Below are positions 1-4,993 of a DNA stretch of 8,164 nt, piece by piece (the stretch's first letter is position 1; each line of letters opens with the position of its first letter). Source of the stretch: JAZGEG01 sp964346665 (GTDB taxonomy: Archaea; Aenigmatarchaeota; Aenigmatarchaeia; QMZP01; QMZT01). The stretch lies in assembly GCA_964346665.1 (NCBI GenBank), contig CAYFVC010000039.1, positions 1 to 8,164 of the forward strand, read 5' to 3'. The translations under genes and the position numbers were made by a program. The notes under the pieces were generated by a model. It did not search any database. It saw only the letters and a list, made by a program, of their open reading frames with translations, and was not told the origin of the DNA.

Positions 1-1306
1 CAGACCCTCCTCCTGAGTCACCCTCTACAATGTAAATCTCACTCTTCGCAGGGTCCCTCTCCGAGCAGTCCGCAAGCTTCCCGGGCAAGGAAGAACCCTC
101 GAAAACCCCTTTCCTTCTAACGAGCTCTCTTGCTTTCAAGGCAGCTTCCCTCGCTTTGGAAGCGTTCATCGCCTTATCAACAACTAACCTTGCCTTGTTC
201 GGGTTTTCATCCAGAAAGGTTTTCAAGCCATCCGAAACCACAGAATCTATGATGTTTTTTATTTCAGGATTTCCCAGCCTTGTCTTGGTTTGGCCTTCGA
301 ACTGGGGGTTTATCATCTTTATGTTTATCACAGCCGTTAAACCTTCCCTCACGTCCGATCCGGAGAGCTTTTCGTGATTCTTGAACAGGTTGTTATCCTG
401 GGCGTATCTGTTGATAACCCTTGTTAGTGCGTTTTTGAAACCTATTAAGTGGGTTCCTCCCTCCTCGGTATTTATGTTGTTGACAAAAGGGATTATGCTT
501 TCCGAGTAGCCCGTGTTGTACTGAATTGCGATCTCAACCTGTGTGGAATCCTTGCTCTTCTCAAAATATATCGGCTTCTCAAGCAAACAATCCTTGTTCT
601 CGTTGAGGAAGTTAACGAATGAAACGATACCGCCATCGAACTTGAAATCCTCGCTTTCATTCGTTCTTTCGTCATTGAGCGAAATGAACAAACCCGCGTT
701 CAGGAAAGCGAGTTCTCGCAATCTTGAAACGAGAATATCATAATGGAATTCAGTCTCTTCAAAAATTTTTCTGTCAGGCCAGAACCTTATTTTGGTTCCT
801 GTCTGGTAAGGGAACCTCCCCTTTTTCGTTCGTAACTTTGTTATGGAATCTCCTCTCTTGTATTCCTGGTGGTAAATCCTTCCGTTCCTCTTTACCTCAA
901 CCAGAAATTTCTCCGATAAGGCATTGACAACAGAGATGCCCACGCCATGCAACCCACCCGAAATCCGATAGGTTTTCTGGTCGAACTTCCCCCCGGAGTG
1001 AAGCTTGGTCATCACTATTTCCAAAGCGGATTTGCTAGGGAACCTTGGATGTTTATCCACGGGAATTCCTCTCCCGTCATCAACCACCGTCACGCTGTTG
1101 TCCTTGTGGACGGTCACGTTTATATTTTTACAGAACCCTGCCATAGCTTCGTCTACTCCGTTGTCCACAACTTCGTAAACCAGGTGGTGGAGACCTCGCG
1201 GACCCGTCGAACCTATGTACATTCCAGGGCGCTTTCGAACGGCTGTTAAACCTTCCATCACCTTGATTTCTTTCGCGGTGTAACTATCGATTTTGGCAGC
1301 AGTCAT
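1..1306 (-). CDS. gyrB: DNA gyrase subunit B, N-terminal part (cut by window edge)
   Basis: ATPase subunit of the type IIA topoisomerase that, with GyrA, introduces negative supercoils into DNA. The 435 complete codons hold a GHKL ATPase domain: N-box EVVDNGVDEA (E45, D48, N49), DDGRGIP (about 76-82) and the ATP-lid glycine motif SGGLHGVG (about 116-123). The transducer domain follows, with QTKTRLGNPEIK (Q339, K341), then SSLPGKLADC and the start of TOPRIM, EGDSGGGS (428-435), where the window ends. The missing part would hold the rest of TOPRIM and the C-terminal region. The ATG at 1306 is supported by a strong AGGTGA six bases upstream and by the alignable start of the family. Archaeal gyrases are generally held to derive from bacteria. 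ParE is an alternative, but RRKG...SSLPGKLADC and the overall pattern read as GyrB. GyrA is not in the window and could follow off the left edge. The TOPRIM motif has Gly where Ala is usual (EGDSAGGS). Confidence 0.97.
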   Translation of the reverse strand, partial: MTAAKIDSYTAKEIKVMEGLTAVRKRPGMYIGSTGPRGLHHLVYEVVDNGVDEAMAGFCKNINVTVHKDNSVTVVDDGRGIPVDKHPRFPSKSALEIVMTKLHSGGKFDQKTYRISGGLHGVGISVVNALSEKFLVEVKRNGRIYHQEYKRGDSITKLRTKKGRFPYQTGTKIRFWPDRKIFEETEFHYDILVSRLRELAFLNAGLFISLNDERTNESEDFKFDGGIVSFVNFLNENKDCLLEKPIYFEKSKDSTQVEIAIQYNTGYSESIIPFVNNINTEEGGTHLIGFKNALTRVINRYAQDNNLFKNHEKLSGSDVREGLTAVINIKMINPQFEGQTKTRLGNPEIKNIIDSVVSDGLKTFLDENPNKARLVVDKAMNASKAREAALKARELVRRKGVFEGSSLPGKLADCSERDPAKSEIYIVEGDSGGGS

Positions 1307-1312
1307 AAACTT

Positions 1313-1318
1313 TCACCT
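1313..1318 (-). promoter_or_regulatory. Shine-Dalgarno site of gyrB
   Basis: AGGTGA on the minus strand, six bases before the gyrB ATG, complementary to the CCU-rich 3' end of archaeal 16S rRNA. It is the only strong ribosome binding site I see in the window; most other genes look leaderless. It fixes the gyrB start at 1306. Confidence 0.8.
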
Positions 1319-1362
1319 GTGCAAATTCCTAGGACATGAAAGACCCAGAAATCAAGTCTTTA

Positions 1363-1388
1363 ATTAATTAATATTATAATTAATTAAT
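1363..1388. repeat. Pair of 10-bp self-palindromes in the gyrB/ZIP intergenic region
   Basis: The self-complementary 10-mer ATTAATTAAT occurs at 1363-1372 and again at 1379-1388, separated by ATTATA. The start-to-start spacing is 16 bp. The block lies just downstream of, and touches, the predicted TATA box of gyrB, so it covers the expected gyrB transcription start (about 1365). It could be an operator, for example for supercoiling-responsive or autoregulatory control of gyrB, a melting element, or simple AT-rich promoter sequence. Nothing in the sequence chooses between these. Confidence 0.5.
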
Positions 1389-1395
1389 ATATAAA
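1388..1395 (-). promoter_or_regulatory. TATA box of gyrB
   Basis: On the minus strand this reads TTTATATA, an exact match to the archaeal TATA consensus TTTAWATA, preceded by CCAAACC as a possible BRE. Transcription would start near 1365 and leave a leader of about 60 nt before gyrB, consistent with that gene having a Shine-Dalgarno site. Confidence 0.6.
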
Positions 1396-1448
1396 GGTTT
1401 GGCCTGGTTTTTCACACATCAGATTTCAAGGTTGAAAATGCGGAATTA

Positions 1449-1464
1449 AGCTTAATATTAAGCT
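1449..1464. promoter_or_regulatory. Perfect 16-bp palindrome over the ZIP transporter TATA region
   Basis: AGCTTAATATTAAGCT is a perfect inverted repeat ending 15 bases before the ZIP start codon. Its core CTTAATAT (1451-1458) is centred 25-26 bases before the ATG, where the TATA box of a leaderless transcript should lie. A dimeric regulator bound here would block TBP/TFB. Given the metal-transporter target, a metal-responsive repressor (DtxR/MntR-like or similar) is a reasonable guess; no regulator gene is in the window. Confidence 0.55.
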
Positions 1465-1479
1465 CGGACAATAAATAAT

Positions 1480-2274
1480 ATGATTTTGGATAATCCTGTC
1501 ATTCTTGGTTTGTTGTTGTCTTTCCTAGCGGGCGCCTCAACCACGATAGGGGCCGCAATAGCGTTTTTCGTGAAAAAGCCAACTGAACGTTTCCTTGCCA
1601 TAGGCCTGGGTTTCTCTGCCGGCATTATGATAGCTGTCTCCTTTTTCGAACTCCTTAGCAATTCGATACAAACAATCGGTCTGCTTCTAGCGGGTTTCGG
1701 GTTCTTTGTAGGGATGATTTTCATATTCCTTCTCGATCTCTATATCCCGCACTTCTACGAAGTAGAGGAACCGGATCACGGGGGTCATGGAGGACACAGA
1801 CACAGGCATTTCAGACATAGAACCATTATGAGGCTTTCCATCCTAACAGCCGCCGGTGTTGCAATACACAACTTCCCCGAGGGCTTCGTTGTTTTCGCAG
1901 GATCTCTTCACTCCATAAAAGTCGGACTGGTTCTAGCGATAGCAATAGCGATGCACAACATACCTGAAGGCATATCAGTCTCGGTCCCTGTTTTCTACGC
2001 CACGGGAAACAGGAAAAAGGCCTTCAAGTATTCCTTTCTTTCGGGCATTTCCGAACCCATTGGCGCTTTGTTCGGCATAATCTTTTTGCTGCCTTTTTTG
2101 ACGGAATTCGTTGTGAACTGGGCTCTCGCTTTCGCAGCAGGGGTGATGGTTTACATAAGCTTTGACGAACTTCTGCCTGCAGCACATAAGTACGGGAAAG
2201 AACATTCAGTCACCTTGGGTGTGATACTAGGGATGATTTTAATGGTTATAACGCTTGTCCTGCTGAATTTCTGA
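1480..2274 (+). CDS. ZIP-family divalent metal transporter (ZupT-like)
   Basis: Integral membrane carrier that should bring Zn2+ or a related divalent cation (Fe2+, Mn2+) into the cytoplasm. The 264 residues give about eight hydrophobic segments, as in ZIP proteins. The two diagnostic metal-site motifs are present: HNFPEG (130-135, helix 4) and HNIPEG (159-164, helix 5), the binuclear centre of ZupT/BbZIP-type transporters. E57 in SFFELL (helix 2) and FDELLP (228-233) are also family-like. A histidine-rich loop at about 100-114 (eight His in HGGHGGHRHRHFRHR) joins helices 3 and 4, a usual ZIP metal-sensing or metal-gathering loop. No Shine-Dalgarno site precedes the ATG; a TATA-like element inside a 16-bp palindrome sits 25-26 nt upstream, suggesting a leaderless and regulated transcript. 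The gene is divergent from gyrB and stands alone. Cation preference cannot be read from sequence. Confidence 0.93.
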   Translation: MILDNPVILGLLLSFLAGASTTIGAAIAFFVKKPTERFLAIGLGFSAGIMIAVSFFELLSNSIQTIGLLLAGFGFFVGMIFIFLLDLYIPHFYEVEEPDHGGHGGHRHRHFRHRTIMRLSILTAAGVAIHNFPEGFVVFAGSLHSIKVGLVLAIAIAMHNIPEGISVSVPVFYATGNRKKAFKYSFLSGISEPIGALFGIIFLLPFLTEFVVNWALAFAAGVMVYISFDELLPAAHKYGKEHSVTLGVILGMILMVITLVLLNF

Positions 2275-2279
2275 ACTCA

Positions 2280-2295
2280 TAAGACAGAAGTCTTA
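2280..2295. terminator. Small hairpin after the ZIP gene
   Basis: TAAGAC / GTCTTA form a perfect 6-bp stem with an AGAA loop, beginning six bases after the ZIP stop codon. A run of six T lies at 2313-2318. It may help end the ZIP transcript; archaeal termination depends mainly on T-tracts, so the hairpin itself could equally be an operator for the next gene. Confidence 0.4.
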
Positions 2296-2313
2296 GGCTT
2301 GGATTAGTATCAT

Positions 2314-2321
2314 TTTTTAAA
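2314..2321 (+). promoter_or_regulatory. TATA box of the 2343 gene
   Basis: TTTTTAAA is centred 25-26 bases before the ATG at 2343, the spacing expected of an archaeal leaderless promoter. The overlapping TTTAAAAT at 2316-2323 is an alternative register. Confidence 0.5.
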
Positions 2322-2342
2322 ATTTACTTTGAATTCCTTTTC

Positions 2343-2933
2343 ATGAGTGAACCCAAAATAAACAGAACCGTGGCTGCAATGGAAGTACTTTACAGCATAG
2401 GTAAAATAGCATCAGCATTATCTGGTTATGGAGCAAGAAAAAAGGGATATAGAGCGAATCTTGCTAATTTTGTGACAGACCTGAAGGGTTTTGGGGAAAT
2501 GTTCCAGCAAATTGCAGAATCCGAAGATCCGGTTTTGCATGCCGCATATCGGGAAGCAAGGAAGAAGGTTGAAACCCTTTCCAAGAACAGCGGCCAGGAA
2601 GTAGCGATTGATTTAATGCCCGAATGCGATTCAACACCAGACGCCTGCGCAATGCAGACTTTGAAACGCGCGAATAAATATTTCGAAGTTAAAGTAACCA
2701 TGGATCATTATATGAAACACGGTGCACTTGATTTGGATGATCCACCCGAATCTTCCAGGCCCGCTTTCATGCTTAAATTACTTGATATGAAGGATCAATT
2801 CGAGGGCCTTGACTATCCTCTTATTTCTGCCATCAAAGATGCAATAAAGGAAAAGACAATCCCGTGGTATGTAAAAAAATTCCCATACAGCCAAAATGAT
2901 ATGCAGGGGTCGTCCTTCGAGATCTCGCAATAG
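2343..2933 (+). CDS. Hypothetical protein, 196 aa, mostly helical
   Basis: I do not recognise this protein. It is soluble-looking, with no signal peptide or membrane segment. Predicted character is mainly alpha-helical: a long stretch at about 8-85 with many Ala, Lys and Glu, a middle part with two cysteines (C95, C102, in ECDSTPDAC), and two further helices after an acidic DLDDPPES turn at about 130-137. The N-terminal half contains a basic patch (ARKKGYR, 31-37), which could contact nucleic acid, but this is weak. The ATG is supported by a TATA box at the leaderless distance; there is no Shine-Dalgarno site. Its codons look somewhat different from its neighbours. It stands between the ZIP gene and flpA on the same strand, but separate promoters argue against an operon. 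Function unknown. Confidence 0.75.
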   Translation: MSEPKINRTVAAMEVLYSIGKIASALSGYGARKKGYRANLANFVTDLKGFGEMFQQIAESEDPVLHAAYREARKKVETLSKNSGQEVAIDLMPECDSTPDACAMQTLKRANKYFEVKVTMDHYMKHGALDLDDPPESSRPAFMLKLLDMKDQFEGLDYPLISAIKDAIKEKTIPWYVKKFPYSQNDMQGSSFEISQ

Positions 2934-2942
2934 GGATAGCCC

Positions 2943-2955
2943 CTGGTCACGCCAG
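2943..2955. terminator. Weak hairpin plus pyrimidine tract after the 2343 gene
   Basis: CTGG / CCAG pair around TCACG (a fifth T-G pair is possible), followed by TTTCTCTT. The position, ten bases after the stop codon and just before the flpA promoter, suits a terminator, but the stem is short. Confidence 0.25.
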
Positions 2956-2960
2956 TTTCT

Positions 2961-2968
2961 CTTATTAG
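2961..2968 (+). promoter_or_regulatory. Possible TATA box of flpA
   Basis: CTTATTAG is centred 25-26 bases before the ATG at 2990. It is a poor match to TTTAWATA, but the spacing favours a leaderless flpA starting at 2990 and not at the in-frame TTG at 2972. Confidence 0.35.
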
Positions 2969-2989
2969 GGTTTGCACCAAATTAACATT

Positions 2990-3646
2990 ATGAACCAGAC
3001 ATTCCCAGGCGTGTGGAAGAAGGGAAAGCACATCTTCACTCGAAATCTCATCCCAGGTGATCGGACCTATTCTAAAAACCTGATCATTTGGAAGAATTCC
3101 GAATTCCGCGAATGGAACCCGAACCGCTCGAAGCCCGCAGCCGCGATAGCTAACGGTCTTAAATTCTTTCCCGTAATGGAGAACGCTAAAATCCTCTACT
3201 TAGGTATCGCTTCCGGCCAGACCGCAACGTTCCTTTCAGACATAATTGGAAAGGAGGGTATAATATACGGTGTTGAAATTTCCGAGCGCTGTGTGCGCGA
3301 TTTGAATCCGATAGCTGAGAAAAGAGGAAACATAGTCCCGATTGTCGGTGATGCCAGGAAACCTGAGGATTACGGGTGGGTTGAAAAGGTCGATTTGATA
3401 TACGAGGATGTCGCCTCTGATGATCAGACCCCGATAATGATAAGAAACGCGGATCAATTCCTAAAACCTAACGGTTTCGCCGTGATCGCGATAAAAGCGA
3501 GGTCGATCGACGTTGTGAAAGATCCGAAAGAGATTTACAAACAAGAAATCGCGAAGCTCAAAAAGAAATTCAAGATCCTGGACAAGGTGATACTTGACCC
3601 CTACGAGAAGGATCATTTGTTCGTCGTGATGAAGAAGTTCATTTAA
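2990..3646 (+). CDS. flpA: Fibrillarin-like rRNA/tRNA 2'-O-methyltransferase
   Basis: SAM-dependent methyltransferase of the archaeal C/D-box sRNP; guided by C/D sRNAs, it methylates 2'-hydroxyls of rRNA (and some tRNA) with Nop5 and L7Ae. With the ATG at 2990 it has 218 residues, slightly short of the usual 225-230. The fibrillarin signature FREWNPNRSKPAAAI is at 39-53, followed by the SAM-binding ILYLGIASGQTATFLSDIIG (68-87), GVEIS (94-98) and VGDAR (119-123). A family-like catalytic tetrad can be read as K48, D140 (IYEDVAS), K169 (AIKARS) and H209 (EKDHLFVV). An in-frame TTG at 2972 would add six residues, but neither start has a Shine-Dalgarno site and promoter spacing favours 2990. The 3' end overlaps that of nop5 by 8 bp in convergent orientation, which is notable because the two are often co-directional neighbours in archaea. 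Confidence 0.95.
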   Translation: MNQTFPGVWKKGKHIFTRNLIPGDRTYSKNLIIWKNSEFREWNPNRSKPAAAIANGLKFFPVMENAKILYLGIASGQTATFLSDIIGKEGIIYGVEISERCVRDLNPIAEKRGNIVPIVGDARKPEDYGWVEKVDLIYEDVASDDQTPIMIRNADQFLKPNGFAVIAIKARSIDVVKDPKEIYKQEIAKLKKKFKILDKVILDPYEKDHLFVVMKKFI

Positions 3647-4655
3647 AACCTTTCAACAACTCGTTAACTTTCTTCTCCAAATCCTCCCTCATCTCCTTTC
3701 CCTGATCCTTTTTAGAATAGAAATCCATTTTAGCAGCTAACGAAAGCTTAGAGGATATGAGTCTAGCGATCTTCCCCTTTAGCGGTTTTGGAGCTTGCTG
3801 TATTAATGCGTGTCCAAACAAAACCCCGTATTTAGGAGCTTTCCCCTTGCCTTTCAAATGCCTGAACAACGCTTTTTCCGCTCCAAGGATTTGGATTGTT
3901 GAACTCGGGAGCTTCGCTGTTTTTTCAAGACCGCCAGCCAGGGAAATCAATCTAGAAGCCAGCAAAGGTCCCCCTACTGCCGAGAGGTTCGGTATAGTTT
4001 CCTTGCATAAGCTCTCCAAATATTTAGACAAAGAATCCCTTGTTTTGTAAAGACCATGCAAACTTTTCGAAAATTCATGGATTTTTTCTTTCCCCTCCTT
4101 TTTGGATTTTGAAAGTAGTTCAAGGAGATTCTCATGGGATTTCACTTCGCGGACTGTTTCGGGCGAGAGCATCCCATACCACTCACGGAGGCGCTCGGAT
4201 AATGAATTCAGGGAAGAATCAAGTTCATCTATTATCCCAATAACATGCATGATAACTTTGTCTTTCTTAACTATCTTTATCTTCTCCCCAGAAAGCAGAA
4301 CGTTGACTTTCGTCAGGATCTCGTTCAGTTCTGATTGTGTCGAAACCCAGCGGCTTTCAAGGGCAAGTCTTCGGAACTCGTTGTTCGCGATCTCCTTACC
4401 CTTGTTTTCAGGATCGTACACGCAAGCGATAAAACCGTCCTTCGCTCGCTTGTCCCAGATCACTTCCTTGTACCCTGCAAGGCGGATCTTGTTAAGAACG
4501 AACCTCTCCTCCTCTATGATCTCTCCTTCCCTGGATTTTCGCAATTTCTCTGCTATCACTTCCGGCTTTTTAGGGAAGAGTTTACTAACGATTGTCTTCC
4601 CGTTCTTGTCGAAAGCGAATACTCCAATGATGTTAGTCGCCATATAGGCTTTCAT
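3639..4655 (-). CDS. nop5: Nop5 (Nop56/58-like) C/D-box sRNP core protein
   Basis: Scaffold of the C/D-box methylation particle: the N-terminal domain binds fibrillarin, a coiled coil gives dimerisation, and the C-terminal Nop domain binds L7Ae and sRNA. Of 338 residues, about 1-120 form the N-terminal domain. A helical coiled-coil region at about 132-220 includes LSERLREWYG (152-161). The Nop domain follows, with LISLAGGLEKTAKLPSSTIQ (236-255) and the hallmark GAEKALFRHLKGKGKAPKYG (258-277). It lacks a long Lys/Glu-rich tail and is somewhat shorter than many archaeal homologues. The usual HFPEL after REWY is replaced by MLSPET. The ATG at 4655 is chosen because a GTGA lies just before it and a TATA box stands about 36 nt upstream; M5 (4643) is a weaker alternative. 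It is convergent with flpA. Confidence 0.95.
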   Translation of the reverse strand: MKAYMATNIIGVFAFDKNGKTIVSKLFPKKPEVIAEKLRKSREGEIIEEERFVLNKIRLAGYKEVIWDKRAKDGFIACVYDPENKGKEIANNEFRRLALESRWVSTQSELNEILTKVNVLLSGEKIKIVKKDKVIMHVIGIIDELDSSLNSLSERLREWYGMLSPETVREVKSHENLLELLSKSKKEGKEKIHEFSKSLHGLYKTRDSLSKYLESLCKETIPNLSAVGGPLLASRLISLAGGLEKTAKLPSSTIQILGAEKALFRHLKGKGKAPKYGVLFGHALIQQAPKPLKGKIARLISSKLSLAAKMDFYSKKDQGKEMREDLEKKVNELLKGFK

Positions 4656-4687
4656 GAAATCACTTTACTATTTATTTGGTTCGATTT

Positions 4688-4695
4688 TTTATAAA
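4688..4695 (-). promoter_or_regulatory. TATA box of nop5
   Basis: TTTATAAA (self-complementary) lies 36-37 nt before the nop5 ATG. Transcription would begin near 4665, giving a leader of about ten nucleotides that contains GTGA, a short match to the anti-Shine-Dalgarno. Its position just past the stop of the 4717-4923 gene suggests nop5 is transcribed independently. Confidence 0.5.
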
Positions 4696-4716
4696 AACAA
4701 GTCATTTAGGTTTCTT

Positions 4717-4923
4717 TTAATCATACTTTTCCTTGTCCAGTCCTTCGTAAAACATGTCAGGTATCACGGGGTCGGGATCGGGTGGGGAATCCATTATGCT
4801 GTTCCACAGATCAGAAAAAGGGTCTTTCGGCAATTCATATTGTTTTGGAGTTGAATCTAACACTCCTAAAAAGTAACTTTCAAGTAATTCCTTTTTCCCT
4901 AAATTTGCAACTTCTAGTACCAT
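4717..4923 (-). CDS. Probable small acidic protein, 68 aa
   Basis: Not recognised. From the ATG at 4923 the protein has 68 residues: an N-terminal amphipathic stretch (MVLEVANLGKKELLESYFLG), then an acidic, proline-rich tail (SPPDPDPVIPD, about 46-56) ending in DKEKYD. No membrane segment or signal. A TTG at 4938 would add five residues, but the minus-strand TATA box at 4955-4962, an exact TTTAAATA, predicts a start of transcription near 4932, downstream of that TTG, so 4923 is preferred. Support for a real gene: a good promoter, a plausible protein composition, and otherwise an unexplained gap of over 300 bases. Against: short, no recognised family, and the first half uses AT-rich codons while the second half is GC-richer. 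It lies upstream of nop5 on the same strand with a 61-bp gap. Confidence 0.5.
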   Translation of the reverse strand: MVLEVANLGKKELLESYFLGVLDSTPKQYELPKDPFSDLWNSIMDSPPDPDPVIPDMFYEGLDKEKYD

Positions 4924-4954
4924 CCAGACGCCCCACAAAGTAAGTTATCATTCT

Positions 4955-4962
4955 TATTTAAA
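4955..4962 (-). promoter_or_regulatory. TATA box of the 4717-4923 gene
   Basis: The minus strand reads TTTAAATA, an exact fit to the archaeal consensus TTTAWATA. Predicted transcription start is about 4932, nine bases before the ATG at 4923. It lies two bases from the plus-strand TATA box of the transglutaminase-like gene, forming a back-to-back promoter. Confidence 0.5.
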
Positions 4963-4964
4963 TG

Positions 4965-4972
4965 TTTAATTA
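4965..4972 (+). promoter_or_regulatory. TATA box of the transglutaminase-like gene
   Basis: TTTAATTA is centred 25-26 bases before the ATG at 4994, the leaderless spacing. This is the main reason for preferring 4994 to the upstream in-frame ATG at 4973, which would lie only one base after this box. Confidence 0.5.
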
Positions 4973-4993
4973 ATGAGAAACCCAATATTTAAT

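Noticed and set aside
947..1249. Plus-strand open frame of 100 codons opposite gyrB
   Set aside because: Shadow of the conserved ATPase domain of gyrB on the other strand.
1360..1397. AT-rich palindromic block as a replication origin
   Set aside because: No ORB or other repeated initiator sites, no cdc6/orc1 gene nearby, and the block is adequately explained as promoter sequence.
2972..2989. TTG at 2972 as the start of flpA
   Set aside because: It adds six residues not typical of the family, has no Shine-Dalgarno site, and the ATG at 2990 sits at leaderless distance from a TATA-like element.
3626..3705. Possible C/D-box sRNA (GTGATGA at 3626-3632, CTGA at 3702-3705) near flpA and nop5
   Set aside because: The C-like box is inside flpA coding sequence and the D-like box inside antisense nop5. 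The spacing is too long without clear C'/D' boxes, and no terminal stem is seen.
4102..4647. Plus-strand open frame of 181 codons opposite nop5
   Set aside because: It lies entirely antisense to the well-supported nop5 gene, has low-complexity Ser/Arg-rich composition, and matches no family.
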